DNA of 63,987 nt from contig NZ_JAUQWH010000036.1 of the NCBI RefSeq assembly GCF_030757795.1, positions 1 to 63,987 of the forward strand. Direction: 5' to 3'. Within the stretch, counting starts at the first letter, position 1. Each line of letters opens with the position of its first letter. A program made the translations under genes and the position numbers. This DNA is from Actinoplanes oryzae (lineage in GTDB: Bacteria > Actinomycetota > Actinomycetes > Mycobacteriales > Micromonosporaceae). Below the pieces are notes generated by a model. That model had not been told where the DNA came from, ran no database searches, and saw only the letters and a program-made list of their open reading frames with translations. Positions 17,146-28,424 of the stretch are shown here, piece after piece.

Positions 17146-17312
17146 CTCCCCGCCGGGTCGAGCCGTCCGTCCCGCCGCGCGTCTGCTATGCCCTGACCCC
17201 GCTGGGCCGCTCGCTCGACGAGCCCCTGGCGGCCCTGCGCGAGTGGGCCGAGCGCCACATGCCGGAGATCCGCGACTTCAGAGAGCCGGCGCCGCCAGCA
17301 GGTGGGCGTTGA
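17146..17312 (+). pseudogene. HxlR-family regulator, C-terminal remnant
   Basis: The plus strand reads EPSVPPRVCYALTPLGRSLD followed by EPLAALREWAERHMPEIRDF. 'VPPRVEYxLTPLGRSL' and 'WAxRHMPEI' are signature C-terminal elements of HxlR regulators. The helix-turn-helix is gone and there is a Cys where Glu is typical. Its end overlaps the 3' end of the deaminase gene (17278-17312) on the other strand. With the hydrolase remnant it marks a deletion that removed both 5' halves. Confidence 0.75.
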
Positions 17313-17721
17313 TCTTGCGGACGGCCGGGGCCAGCTCGGGCAGCTCCACGACCTCGACGCCGGCCGCGCGCAGCGACTCCACGCCGTGGCAGTCGGCGAA
17401 GAGCAGCGGCTCGCGCAGGGCGAGGACGACGCGGCGGATGCCGGCGGCGAGGATCAGGTCCGTGCACGGCCGCGGGCGGGAGCGGCGGAAGGTGCACGGC
17501 TCCAGGGAGGTGTAGAGGGTGACGGCCGGGCCGGCGAGCTTGGCCAGCGCCGCTTCCTCGGCGTGGAAGTGCTCGGCCTCGCCGGTGTAGCCGGTGGCCA
17601 GGATGCCGCCGGCCGCGTCGGCGACGACGGCACCGACGGCGTAGTGGGTGGGCGCGGGCGGGGACAGCCTCGACAGGTCGACGGCGGCCTGCAGGAGGTC
17701 GCGGTCGGAACGCAGCGTCAT
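17278..17721 (-). CDS. Cytidine/deoxycytidylate deaminase-family protein
   Basis: A 147-residue zinc deaminase. Zinc ligands are visible in FHAEEAALAKL (His and catalytic Glu) and SLEPCTFRRSRPRPC (two Cys with eight-residue spacing plus a preceding Pro). The latter form resembles the RibD-type deaminase (EPCxHxGxxPPC). The probable substrate is an amino-pyrimidine or related base, but specificity cannot be read. ATG 17721 with GCAGG upstream is preferred over TTG 17757. A TTGAA-AC-TTCAA palindrome just upstream may control it. Confidence 0.82.
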   Translation of the reverse strand: MTLRSDRDLLQAAVDLSRLSPPAPTHYAVGAVVADAAGGILATGYTGEAEHFHAEEAALAKLAGPAVTLYTSLEPCTFRRSRPRPCTDLILAAGIRRVVLALREPLLFADCHGVESLRAAGVEVVELPELAPAVRKINAHLLAAPAL

Positions 17722-17745
17722 GCCTGCAACGATCGGCCTCTTGAC

Positions 17746-17757
17746 TTGAAACTTCAA
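17746..17757. promoter_or_regulatory. Operator-like palindrome upstream of the deaminase
   Basis: TTGAA-AC-TTCAA is a perfect 12-base dyad located 25 bases upstream of the deaminase start codon. Its size and AT-rich arms suit a MarR- or HxlR-type regulator. No intact regulator of that type is adjacent. Confidence 0.5.
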
Positions 17758-17848
17758 CCTCGTCGGCTGAGAGCTGCGTCACGCCCTTGCCGGGCGGGTC
17801 GCCGACCGCGGGCGCGCCGCCCGCGGATCGGGCCGGCCACCCGCCCGG

Positions 17849-17948
17849 GCGCGTCGCCCGCCGCCCGGGCGCGTCGCCCGCCGACTGAGCGCGTCGCCCG
17901 CTGCCAGGGCGCGGTGCCCGCCGACCGGGCGCGTCGGCCCGGCGGCCG
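17849..17948. repeat. Five tandem 20-base repeats
   Basis: The unit is GCGCGTCGCCCGCCGCCCGG, with up to several changes per copy and an exact 20-base period: units start at 17849, 17869, 17889, 17909 and 17929. It lies between the deaminase promoter and the FMN reductase stop. No function is evident. Confidence 0.7.
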
Positions 17949-17958
17949 ACGCCGGGTC

Positions 17959-18696
17959 TCAGCTGCCCCAGGGTCCGCCGTCGCCGGGGAAGCGGGGCGG
18001 GCCCCACGGGCGGCGGACGGCCGGGCCCTGCGGACCGGGCGGTTGCGCGCGCGGGCCGCCGGGGTGCCGGCCGGCCGCGGGGTAGGCGTGCGAGCGCGGC
18101 GCCGACTGCGGGTTGATCGTCGGGTAGACGCTGGAGACGGCCGCCCAGGAGGGCTGCGGGGTGCCGTCGCCCATGGTGAGGACGCGGACCAGGGCGTGCA
18201 CCATGTCCTGCAGCGCCTGGTGCAGCTGGGGATCGGTGATCATGCCGCCGAGGTCGACCGCCGCCTGGGTCAGCGGCAGCCGGATGCACGCCGCGCGCAG
18301 CAGCCGGGCGCCCGCGTGCCCGAGGACGGTCTCCAGCGTCTCGCGGGCGCCCTCGTCCTGGCCGGCCGGGGCGACCGACAGCCACGCGACCGGCTTCGCC
18401 TGCAGGTCGCCGCCGTCCACGAGCCAGTCGAGCAGGTTCTTGAGGCTGCCCGGCAGCGAGCCCGCGAACTCGGGCGTGCTGAACAGCACCGCATCCGCCT
18501 CGTGGATCTGCTCGCGCAGGCCGGCGACGGAGGCGGGCGGCCGCTGCTCCCCCGGCACGAAGGCCGGCAGGTCACGCAGGCCGGTGTAGAGCGTGGCGGA
18601 GATGCCCTCGGGGGCGAACCGGGCCGCCGTGCGCAGGGCGGCGGTGTGCAGGGACTCGTCGCGAGTGCTGCCCGGCACCAGCAGGATGCGCGTCAT
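17959..18696 (-). CDS. NADPH-dependent FMN reductase-family protein with Pro-rich tail
   Basis: A 245-residue flavodoxin-like protein. Residues 1-170 match the NADPH-dependent FMN reductase family: LLVPGSTRDESLHTAALRTA is the phosphate loop, and DAVLFSTPEFAGSLPGSLKN followed by LLDWLV is the flavin/dimer segment. The last 60 residues are Pro/Gly/Arg-rich (for example HPGGPRAQPPGPQG) and look disordered; this tail is not part of the family. It transfers hydride from NAD(P)H to flavin or quinones; the acceptor is unknown. Confidence 0.85.
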   Translation of the reverse strand: MTRILLVPGSTRDESLHTAALRTAARFAPEGISATLYTGLRDLPAFVPGEQRPPASVAGLREQIHEADAVLFSTPEFAGSLPGSLKNLLDWLVDGGDLQAKPVAWLSVAPAGQDEGARETLETVLGHAGARLLRAACIRLPLTQAAVDLGGMITDPQLHQALQDMVHALVRVLTMGDGTPQPSWAAVSSVYPTINPQSAPRSHAYPAAGRHPGGPRAQPPGPQGPAVRRPWGPPRFPGDGGPWGS

Positions 18697-18707
18697 GGCG
18701 CCACACC

Positions 18708-19142
18708 TTAGTGCCTGGGCGTCCCGGCGCCTCGGACGCGTTCGAGTGTCGCGGAATCGGGCTCGCCGTCGTAGTAGCGCTCCAGGACCGACTCGAAGAG
18801 CGCCGGGTCGTCGGCGGCGGCCGCGAACAGGGTCATGGACGAGCGGAGCTTGAGGTCGTCGGGCGTGCCCAGGATGTCGTGGGCGGTGCGGCCGGACACG
18901 CCGAGCAGGGCGCGGGCGCACTCGGCGAGGCGCGGGCCGAGGACCGGGTCGGCCAGATAGTCCCGGGCCTCGGCGAGGTCGCGGATCGCGTAGCGCTGGG
19001 CGGTCGCGCTGAAGCCGAGACCGGCGATCTGCGGGAACACGAACCACATCCAGTGCGTACGCTTGCGGCCGGCGCGCAGCTCGTCGAGCGCGCGGTCGTA
19101 GACGTCCTGCTGGGCCTCGTGGAAGCGGCTGAGATCGCTCAT
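18708..19142 (-). CDS. DUF1810 family protein
   Basis: A 144-residue protein with the full DUF1810 pattern: LSRFHEAQQDVYDRALDELR at the start, THWMWFVFPQIAGLGFSATA in the middle and DDLKLRSSMTLFA toward the end. ATG 19142 gives the usual family start, MSDLSRF. The biochemical role of the family is not established. It lies upstream of the FMN reductase gene on the same strand with an 11-base gap, so the two are probably co-transcribed. Confidence 0.88.
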   Translation of the reverse strand: MSDLSRFHEAQQDVYDRALDELRAGRKRTHWMWFVFPQIAGLGFSATAQRYAIRDLAEARDYLADPVLGPRLAECARALLGVSGRTAHDILGTPDDLKLRSSMTLFAAAADDPALFESVLERYYDGEPDSATLERVRGAGTPRH

Positions 19143-19223
19143 GGACCCATCATCCCCCGGACCCACGAACAGCTCAGTCCTGGGACCGATGCCCGCGGCG
19201 GCACGGCTCCCTACGCTCAGGTC

Positions 19224-20309
19224 ATGACAGCGGGGAGCCGGCTACGGCAGATCGACATCGGCGTCGCGGGGGCGCTGTTCCTCGTGCTGACGCTGCTCGT
19301 CATCGTGACGCCGGAGGGGCCACGGGGGCCGCTCGGGTTCGGCGCGGCGATCGCGCTGGCGGGCGTGCAGGCCGGGTCCGTCGTCCTGATGCGGCGCCGG
19401 CCGGAGGCGGCGATGGCGGTGGCGGTCGCGGCGGGCGCCGGCCTCGAGGTGCTCAGTCCCGGCATCGGCTGGCTGGGGCAGGCGTCGGCGGTGCTGGCCT
19501 GTTACGCGCGGCTGCGCCCGCCCCGGCGCTCGCTGTGGGTCCTGGCGCTGCTGTCGGGCAGCGCCGTGCTGGAGCTGCTGACCGGCGACGGGCTCACCGA
19601 GACGCTGCTGGCCGCGGCCGGGCCCGCCCTCGGCTGGACGCTGGGCGAGCTGGCCCGCACCCGCGACCTGCGCCGGCAGGAGGAACGGCAGCGCATCCTC
19701 GCGCAGGAGCGCACCCGCATCGCCCGGGAGCTGCACGACGTGCTGGCCCACACGATCTCGGTGATCGTGGTGCAGGCGCAGGCCGCGGAGGACGTCTTCG
19801 ACCGCCGCCCGGAGCACGCGCGCAAGGCCTTGACCACCATCGGTACGGCCGCCCGGGGCACCCTGCAGGAGCTGCGCGTGCTGCTGCAGACGTTGTCCGA
19901 CGAGTCCGAGGGCACCGGACCGCAGCCCGGCCTCGCGCAGCTGCCCGAGCTGGCGGCCTCGCTGGGCACCACGGGGCTGCGGGTGGACCTGCGCGCCGAG
20001 CCGGTGCGGCTGCCGCCGGCCGTGGACCTGTCGGCGTACCGGATCGTGCAGGAGTCGTTGACCAACACCCTGCGCCACAGCCAGGCCACCCGGGCGCGCG
20101 TGACGGTCAGCTGCACCGGCGCGGCGGTCAGCGTGGAGGTCAGCGACGACGGGCCCGCCCGGGTCCAGGGCCGGGTCGCGGGCAGCCGGCACGGGCTGAT
20201 CGGGATGCGGGAGCGGGCGCGGCTGCTCGGCGGCACGTTCGACGCCGGGCCCACCGCCACGGGCGGCTTCCTGGTGCGCGCCGACCTCCCCCTGGAGGCG
20301 GCGGCGTGA
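19224..20309 (+). CDS. Two-component sensor histidine kinase (HisKA_3 type)
   Basis: A 361-residue kinase with four or five membrane segments in residues 1-135. A linker helix leads to the dimerisation/phosphoacceptor segment TRIARELHDVLAHTISVIVV, with the phosphorylated His at about 171. The ATPase domain follows (YRIVQESLTNTLRHSQA, then VSDDGPA and HGLIGMRERARLLGG). The short extracellular loops suggest a membrane-embedded signal, such as lipid or drug stress, but this is inference. The stop overlaps the GTG of the response regulator. Confidence 0.93.
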   Translation: MTAGSRLRQIDIGVAGALFLVLTLLVIVTPEGPRGPLGFGAAIALAGVQAGSVVLMRRRPEAAMAVAVAAGAGLEVLSPGIGWLGQASAVLACYARLRPPRRSLWVLALLSGSAVLELLTGDGLTETLLAAAGPALGWTLGELARTRDLRRQEERQRILAQERTRIARELHDVLAHTISVIVVQAQAAEDVFDRRPEHARKALTTIGTAARGTLQELRVLLQTLSDESEGTGPQPGLAQLPELAASLGTTGLRVDLRAEPVRLPPAVDLSAYRIVQESLTNTLRHSQATRARVTVSCTGAAVSVEVSDDGPARVQGRVAGSRHGLIGMRERARLLGGTFDAGPTATGGFLVRADLPLEAAA

Positions 20310-20955
20310 CGATCCGGGTGCTCGTCGCGGACGATCAGGAGCTCGTGCGGGCCGGCTTCGCGCTCATCGTGGACGGCCGCGACGATCTCGAGGTGGTCGC
20401 CGAGGCGGCGGACGGGGCGGAGGCGGTCGCCCTGGCGCGCGAGCACCGGCCGGACGTGGTGCTGATGGACGTACGGATGCCGGGGGTGGACGGGGTCGAG
20501 GCGGCCCGGCGGCTGGCCGCCGAGCGCAACCCCGCCCGGATCATCATGCTGACCACCTTCGACCTGGACGAGCCGGTGGTCGCGGCGCTGCGCGCGGGCG
20601 CGAGCGGCTTCCTGCTCAAGGACATCCGCCCCGACGAGCTGGCCCGCGCCATCCGCCTCGTGGCCCACGGCGACGCCCTGCTCGCCCCGACGGTGACCCG
20701 CCGCCTGCTGGACCGCTTCGCCGCCACGCCCCCGCTCGGCCGCTCACCGCGGCTCGACGTCCTCAGCGACCGCGAACGCGAGGTGCTGACCCTGGTCGCG
20801 CGGGCACTGTCCAACGACGAGATCGCCGCCGAGCTCCACCTGAGCCGCGCCACCGTGAAGACCCACCTCTCGGCGATCCTCACGAAGCTCGGCCTGCGCG
20901 ACCGCGTCCAGGCCGTCGTCGTGGCGTACGACGCCGGCCTGGTCCGGCCCGGCGA

Positions 20956-20965
<10 letters not shown>
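20306..20965 (+). CDS. NarL/FixJ-family response regulator
   Basis: A 219-residue regulator starting at GTG 20306, which overlaps the kinase stop (GTGA). The receiver domain has the acidic pair VLVADDQ, the phosphoacceptor Asp55 in VVLMDVRMPGVDG, and the Thr and Lys switch residues in IIMLTTFD and GFLLKD. The C-terminal LuxR-type HTH spans about 152-215 (LSDREREVLTLVARALSNDE, then SRATVKTHLSAIL). It pairs with the upstream kinase. Its 3' end overlaps the convergent glgX stop by 10 bases. Confidence 0.94.
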
Positions 20966-23070
<2,105 letters not shown>

Positions 23071-23272
23071 CGCTCAATCACACCAGTAACCGGGTCGTCC
23101 CGCACAGTTCGACGGGCCGGATCAAAATCACAAGCAAAAGACGCATGTCGTAGCTGAGTGGGGGGTACGGATCGTCGCTCCCGCCGAGGCCGGCCACGGC
23201 GGGCCGAGGAGCTGGCGCTCCAGAGCAGCCCGCCGAGGCCTTCATGCTGCGTGATCCAAGACCTTCAGAAGA

Positions 23273-24193
23273 TCAACGACGGTCGTCGGGGCCGTCGAAG
23301 TCGATGCGCTCCTTGCGGACCTCGCCCTCGACGTGCTCCTCGTCGCGGACGGTCTCCTTGCCGAGCCGCACCCGCTCCACCGGCACGGCCTCCGTGTCGA
23401 CGACCGGGCGCTCGGCGCGCAGGGTCACCTCGTGCTCGCTCTCCTTGATGGCGGGCCCGGACAGCGCCGCGTCGCGGTTGGCGTCGGTGATCGGCTCGCG
23501 CTCGAGGCGTACCTCCTCACGCTGGACGGGGACGGTGACCCGCTCCTGCTCGGTCACCACGTACTTGCGCAGGCGCGCCTTGCCCGCCTCCTCGGTCTGC
23601 GTGCCGGCGACCAGGCGCTCCTCGGACCGGGTCATCGCGTCGCCCCCGGTCGTCCCGCGTCCCGTGACCGTGTCGTCCCGGTCCCGGTCGCCGAAGTTCC
23701 GGTCGCTGTAGTCGCGGTCCCGGTCGCTGTAGTCGCGATCCCGGTCACCGCGGTCGCGGTCGGTCACGGCGTCCTTGATGCGCTCCTTGACTCCGCGGCC
23801 CTCGCCGCGGTCCGTGACCTCGTAGTCCGAGTCCGTACGGGCGTGGCGGCCGCCCTCGCCGCCGGTGACCTCGCCGCCGGTCGAGCTGAACCCGTAGTGG
23901 CGGTAGAGGTCGTCCTCCTCCTGGTGCGACAGCTGCCCGTCCGGGTCGATCCGCGGGGCGTCCTTGACCTGATCCTTGGCGAACGGCACCTGCACCCGGT
24001 CCGCGCTGATGTCGGCTCCCCGCAGCGGCACGAACGACTGCTTCAGCCCGAACAGGCCGGTCTTGACGGCCAGCCACTCCGGCTCGCCGGTGCGGGCCTC
24101 CAGGTAGACGTCGTCCACGGAGCCGATCTTGTCGCCGTCCCGGCCGTAGACGTCGCGGCCGTAGAGCTGGGAGATGTCGGTACGGTTCACCAT
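23273..24193 (-). CDS. PRC-barrel and DUF2382 domain protein
   Basis: A 306-residue protein starting at ATG 24193 after a GGAAAGGGCA ribosome site. Residues 1-100 form a PRC barrel (DISQLYGRDVYGRDGDKIGS, VDDVYLEARTGEPEWLAVKT). Residues 190-300 form DUF2382 (LRKYVVTEQERVTVPVQREE, VRLEREPITDANRDAA and a repeated VDTEAVPVERVRLGKETV-type strand). Between them is a charged, low-complexity linker of Arg/Asp/Tyr/Ser repeats (RDRDYSDRDRDYSDR). The family is common in actinobacteria and linked to general stress, without a known activity. Confidence 0.88.
   Translation of the reverse strand: MVNRTDISQLYGRDVYGRDGDKIGSVDDVYLEARTGEPEWLAVKTGLFGLKQSFVPLRGADISADRVQVPFAKDQVKDAPRIDPDGQLSHQEEDDLYRHYGFSSTGGEVTGGEGGRHARTDSDYEVTDRGEGRGVKERIKDAVTDRDRGDRDRDYSDRDRDYSDRNFGDRDRDDTVTGRGTTGGDAMTRSEERLVAGTQTEEAGKARLRKYVVTEQERVTVPVQREEVRLEREPITDANRDAALSGPAIKESEHEVTLRAERPVVDTEAVPVERVRLGKETVRDEEHVEGEVRKERIDFDGPDDRR
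23699..23740 (-). repeat. Two 21-base tandem repeats in the PRC/DUF2382 linker
   Basis: CCGGTCGCTGTAGTCGCGGTC at 23699-23719 is repeated at 23720-23740 with one change. It encodes the DRDRDYS units of the disordered linker, and slippage here would change linker length without a frameshift. Confidence 0.75.
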
Positions 24194-24460
24194 GGCTTGC
24201 CCTTTCCGAGGGGGTTGCTGCGGTACACCCAGGGACATTGCCGACCGGTACGCCTGACAAACAGCTGATCATGGCTCATATCGGACACTGACGGGCCGTT
24301 ATTTCTGCACTACAGCGGGTATGAAGCGCGCCTTTCCCGCGGGCCGCCGGGACCCTCGACCGGGCCGATGCGCCGGGCACGATGGCCCGGCGGGGACGGG
24401 GTTGCCGCGGCGGCGGGACCGTGACATCACCGTTCCCGCGCGACGCTCGGCCGGCCGGAC

Positions 24461-25885
24461 CTAGGCGGCGGTGAGGGGCTTGGCGAGGCTTTCGAGGCTC
24501 TGACGTTCGGCCTTGACGCCCAGGACGGCCTCGACCAGGCCCGCGGCGATCATCAGGACCGCGCCGATGACGAAGGCGAGAACCGTGTCGCCGACCTTGC
24601 CGGTGCCCACCAGGTCGGCGAAGAGCAGGGGGCCGGTGACGCCGCCGACGGCCGTGCCGACGGCGTAGAAGAAGGCGATCGCCAGGGCGCGGGTCTCCAT
24701 CGGGAAGATCTCGCTGACCGTCAGGTACGCCGAGCTGGCCCCCGCCGACGCGAAGAACAGCACCACGCACCAGCACGCCGTCATGGTGACCGCGGTCAGC
24801 ACGCCGGCCGCGAACAGCCAGGCCGTGCCGAGCAGCAGGACGCCGGAGAGCACGTACGTGCCGGTGATCATGATCTTGCGGCCGATCGAGTCGAAGAGGC
24901 CGCCGAGCAGCACCGGGCCGAGCAGGTTCCCGACGGCGATCACGGCGAAGTAGTAGCCGGTGCTCCCGGACGGGACGTCGAAGAACGTCTGGAGGATCTG
25001 GGCGTACCCGAAGGTGACCGCGTTGTAGAGGAACGCCTGGCCGACGAAGAGCGCCAGGCCCAGCCCGGCCCGCTTGGGGTAGTGCCGCACCAGCGTCCTG
25101 GCGATCTGCCCGAACCCGATCGTGCGCCGCTGGCGGATCTCGATGTACTCCTCCGCCGGCGCCAGCCGGCCGCCGACCTCGGTCTCCACGTCCTGGACCA
25201 GCGACTCCGCCTCCTGGCCCCGGCCGTGGATGAACAGCCAGCGCGGGCTCTCCGGCACGTGCCGGCGGACCAGCAGGATCACCAGGCCGAGGACGACGCC
25301 GAGGCCGAAGGCGACACGCCAGCCCCAGCTGACCGGCAGGGCGGTGAGGACGGGGACGGTGAGCAGCGCCCCGAACGCGGCGCCCGCCCAGTACGTCCCG
25401 TTGATCACCAGGTCGACGCGGCCGCGGTGGCGGGCGGGGATGAGCTCGTCGATGGCGGAGTTGATGGCCGCGTACTCGCCGCCGATGCCCGCGCCGGTGA
25501 CGAAGCGGAACAGGAAGAACCACCAGACGTCGAAGCTGAACGCCGTCGCCGCCGTCCCGACGAGGTAGACGCCCAGCGTGAGCATGAACAGCTTCTTGCG
25601 GCCGAAGCGGTCGGTGAGCCAGCCGAAGAAGAGCGCCCCGAAGCAGGAGCCGAGGACGTAGATCGCGGCGCCGAGGCCGCTGACCTGACTCTGGGTGATG
25701 TCCAGCCCGCTGCCGGGCTCGGACAGGCGGCCGGAGAGGTTGCCCACGATGGTGACCTCGAGCCCGTCCAGGATCCAGACGGTCCCCAGGCCGATGACGA
25801 TCATCCAGTGCCAGCGGGACCACGGCAGGCGGTCGAGACGCGCGGGCACATTGGTCCGCACCGTCGGCGTATCGATCATGCTCAT
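24461..25885 (-). CDS. MFS transporter, sugar/metabolite:H+ symporter-like
   Basis: A 474-residue, 12-segment transporter. The family signatures are [16 protein letters not shown] between segments 2 and 3, the [20 protein letters not shown] region after segment 6, and a repeat, [11 protein letters not shown], in the second half. A large loop ([20 protein letters not shown]) separates the halves. It resembles the bacterial metabolite:H+ symporter and sugar porter branch. The substrate is unknown. It is divergent from a DHA2-type exporter, with a strong palindrome between them. Confidence 0.88.
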   Translation of the reverse strand: MSMIDTPTVRTNVPARLDRLPWSRWHWMIVIGLGTVWILDGLEVTIVGNLSGRLSEPGSGLDITQSQVSGLGAAIYVLGSCFGALFFGWLTDRFGRKKLFMLTLGVYLVGTAATAFSFDVWWFFLFRFVTGAGIGGEYAAINSAIDELIPARHRGRVDLVINGTYWAGAAFGALLTVPVLTALPVSWGWRVAFGLGVVLGLVILLVRRHVPESPRWLFIHGRGQEAESLVQDVETEVGGRLAPAEEYIEIRQRRTIGFGQIARTLVRHYPKRAGLGLALFVGQAFLYNAVTFGYAQILQTFFDVPSGSTGYYFAVIAVGNLLGPVLLGGLFDSIGRKIMITGTYVLSGVLLLGTAWLFAAGVLTAVTMTACWCVVLFFASAGASSAYLTVSEIFPMETRALAIAFFYAVGTAVGGVTGPLLFADLVGTGKVGDTVLAFVIGAVLMIAAGLVEAVLGVKAERQSLESLAKPLTAA

Positions 25886-25908
25886 GTGACGAGTGCTACC
25901 CCGGCGAA

Positions 25909-25925
25909 CGCTGCATTATGCAGCG
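25909..25925. promoter_or_regulatory. Operator-like palindrome between divergent MFS genes
   Basis: CGCTGCAT-T-ATGCAGCG is a perfect 8+1+8 inverted repeat. It is centred between the starts of the two divergent transporters (25885 and 25948), so one repressor could control both. No regulator gene is adjacent. Confidence 0.65.
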
Positions 25926-25947
25926 TCACGGAGGGTACAAATGCACA

Positions 25948-27360
25948 GTGCGCCGAAACAATCTGATCCTCGCGATCTGTTGCATCAGCCTGTTCATCGT
26001 CGGGCTGGACGTGACGATCGTGAACCTCGCGCTCCCCTCGCTGCGCACCGAGTTCGGCTCGTCGGTGTCCGGGCTGCAGTGGGTGGTCGACGCGTACACC
26101 CTGGTGCTGGCCAGCCTGCTGGTGCTCGGCGGCTCGACCGCCGACCGGATCGGCCGGCGCCGGGTCTTCCAGACGGGGCTGGCGCTCTTCGGCATCGGGT
26201 CGCTGCTGTGCAGCGTCGCGCCGAGCCTGGGCTGGCTGATCGCCTTCCGGGCGGTGCAGGCCATCGGCGGCTCGATGCTCAACCCGGTCGCCCTGTCCAT
26301 CATCACCAACACGATCACCGAGCCCCGCGAGCGCGCCCGGGCCATCGGCATCTGGGGCAGCGTCGTCGGGCTCAGCATGGCCCTGGGCCCGATTCTCGGC
26401 GGCGCCCTGGTCGGCTCGTTCGGCTGGCGCTCGATCTTCTGGATCAACGTGCCCGTGGCGATGGCGGCGATCGTGCTGTGCGCGCTGTTCGTGCCCGAGT
26501 CACGGGCGCCGCACGCCCGCGCCGCGGACCCGGTCGGCCAGCTGCTCGTGCTGACCCTGCTCGCCACGGTGACCTTCGGCATCATCGAGGGACCGAACCT
26601 GGGCTGGTCCCACCCCGGCATCCTCGCCTGCTTCGCCGCCGCCGCGATCGCCCTGGCAGTGCTGATCCCGTACGAGAACAGGCGCCCGCAGCCCCTGCTG
26701 GACCTCCAGGTCTTCCGCAGCCTGCCGTTCAGCGGCGCCAGCCTGATCGCGATCTGCGCGTTCGGCAGCCTCGGCGGCTTCCTGTTCCTCAACGCGATCT
26801 ACCTGCAGGACGTCCGCGGCCTCTCCCCGCTGCACGCCGGCCTCTGGACCCTGCCGATGGCCCTGACCACCGCGGTCACCGCCCCGCTCGCGGGCCGCAT
26901 CGTCGGCGCCCGGGGCCCCCGGCTGCCGCTGATCCTGGCCGGCTCGGCGATGTCCGTCGCAATGCTGCCGCTCACCCAGCTCACCACCACGACGCCGGTG
27001 TGGCTGCTGCTGACGGCGTACCTGGTCTTCGGGTTCGGGTACGGCATGGTCAACGCCCCGATCACCAACACCGCGGTCTCGGGCATGCCGCGCAGCCGGG
27101 CGGGCGTCGCCGCGGCGATCACCTCCACCAGCCGCCAGACGGGCAGCGCGATCGGTGTCGCGGTCATCGGCGCCGCCGTCGTCTCCGGCCTCGACGGCTC
27201 GACGGCGGCCGGCTTCGCGCGGGCGTCGCACACCGGCTGGTGGATCATGTTCGGCTGCGGGCTGGCCGTGCTCACCCTGGCCCTGGTCACCACGTCGGCG
27301 CGGGCCCGCGAGACCGCCGCCCGCGTCGAGACCCGCGAACCGGCGTTGATCCACTCGTGA
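25948..27360 (+). CDS. DHA2/EmrB-QacA-family multidrug MFS exporter
   Basis: A 470-residue transporter with about 14 membrane segments. Signatures are LDVTIVNLALPSLRTEFGSS in segment 1, LVLGGSTADRIGRRRVFQTG (motif A) and WGSVVGLSMALGPILGGALV (motif C, typical of antiporters). GTG 25948 is chosen because a GGAGGG lies 12 bases upstream. ATG 25918 would place that ribosome site inside the gene and overlap the palindrome at 25909-25925. It probably exports hydrophobic drugs or a metabolite. The stop overlaps the next gene's GTG, so it is co-translated with the radical SAM gene. Confidence 0.87.
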   Translation: MRRNNLILAICCISLFIVGLDVTIVNLALPSLRTEFGSSVSGLQWVVDAYTLVLASLLVLGGSTADRIGRRRVFQTGLALFGIGSLLCSVAPSLGWLIAFRAVQAIGGSMLNPVALSIITNTITEPRERARAIGIWGSVVGLSMALGPILGGALVGSFGWRSIFWINVPVAMAAIVLCALFVPESRAPHARAADPVGQLLVLTLLATVTFGIIEGPNLGWSHPGILACFAAAAIALAVLIPYENRRPQPLLDLQVFRSLPFSGASLIAICAFGSLGGFLFLNAIYLQDVRGLSPLHAGLWTLPMALTTAVTAPLAGRIVGARGPRLPLILAGSAMSVAMLPLTQLTTTTPVWLLLTAYLVFGFGYGMVNAPITNTAVSGMPRSRAGVAAAITSTSRQTGSAIGVAVIGAAVVSGLDGSTAAGFARASHTGWWIMFGCGLAVLTLALVTTSARARETAARVETREPALIHS

Positions 27361-28415
27361 GCGACCTCCTCGACATCCGCCGCATCTACGCCGAGCCCGC
27401 CGCGGCCGCGCTGCCGCGCGGCAAGGAGATCCTGGCGCGCTGGCCGGACGCCACGATCGTCGAGATCGAGCGCCACGACCGCATCCCCGAGCTGTACGGC
27501 GACGAGACGAACGTCCGCCGCTGGGTGCGCATCAAGCAGGAAGCCCTCGTCCTCGGCGTGAAGAAGTCGCTCACCGCCCGCCCGAACGGCCGCTCGGCCG
27601 ACTTCATCGCCCCGTCGACGGCGAACGGCTGCGCCATGGCGTGCGCCTACTGCTACGTGCCGCGGCGCAAGGGCTACAGCAACCCGATCACGGTCTTCGC
27701 CAACATCGACAAGATCACCGGGTACGTGCAACGCCACGCCGCCCGCCAGGGGGTCAAGCCCGCGCCCAACGAGTGCGACCCCGTCGACTGGGTCTACGAC
27801 ATCGGCGAGAACTCCGACTGCTCGCTGGACGCCCGGGTCAGCGACAACGTCCGCGACCTCGTCGAGACCTTCCGCTGGATCGGCAACGCCAAGGCCAGCT
27901 TCGCCACGAAGCACGTCAACCGGGAGCTGCTGTCGTGGGACCCGGGCGGGCGTACCCGGATCAGGTTCTCGCTGATGCCCCAGCAGGACGCCAAGTTGCT
28001 CGACATCCGCACGTCCGGAATCCCCGAGCGCATCGCCGCGATCGACGACTTCGTGGCGGCCGGCTACGAGGTGCACGTCAACTTCTCCCCCGTCGTGGTC
28101 CGCGACGGCTGGCTCGAGGACTGGGCCACCCTGCTGGAGCAGCTCGACGCGGGCATCGGCCCGGCCGCCAGGCAGCAGCTCGCGGCGGAGATCATCTTCC
28201 TGACCCACAACCGCGACCTGCACCAGGTCAACCTCGGCTGGCACCCCAAGGCCGAGGAGGTCCTCTGGCGACCGGACCTCCAGCAGGGCAAGCGCTCCGA
28301 GAACGGCGCCTGGAACGTCCGCTACCGCACCGGCGAGAAGGGCGCCTACGTCGCCCAGCTGACCGGACTCATCGAGCGCCTCACCCCGTACCTGCGCATC
28401 CGCTACGCGTTCTGA
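27357..28415 (+). CDS. splB: Spore photoproduct lyase-family radical SAM protein
   Basis: A 352-residue protein starting at GTG 27357, overlapping the exporter stop (GTGA). The radical SAM cluster motif is CAMACAYCYV (CxxxCxxC). It is followed by VPRRKGYSNPITVFANIDKI, DIGENSDCSLDARVSDNVRD and the C-terminal LGWHPKAEEVLWRPDLQQGK, all typical of the SplB family. In Bacillus, SplB repairs spore photoproduct in UV-damaged DNA. In actinomycetes the homologues are widespread but less studied, so the repair role here is inferred. Coupling to an MFS exporter is unusual. Confidence 0.85.
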   Translation: MSDLLDIRRIYAEPAAAALPRGKEILARWPDATIVEIERHDRIPELYGDETNVRRWVRIKQEALVLGVKKSLTARPNGRSADFIAPSTANGCAMACAYCYVPRRKGYSNPITVFANIDKITGYVQRHAARQGVKPAPNECDPVDWVYDIGENSDCSLDARVSDNVRDLVETFRWIGNAKASFATKHVNRELLSWDPGGRTRIRFSLMPQQDAKLLDIRTSGIPERIAAIDDFVAAGYEVHVNFSPVVVRDGWLEDWATLLEQLDAGIGPAARQQLAAEIIFLTHNRDLHQVNLGWHPKAEEVLWRPDLQQGKRSENGAWNVRYRTGEKGAYVAQLTGLIERLTPYLRIRYAF

Positions 28416-28424
28416 TCGCCTCTC

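Noticed and set aside
17849..17948. Possible CRISPR array
   Set aside because: The repeats are contiguous 20-base units with no spacers, and no cas gene is near.
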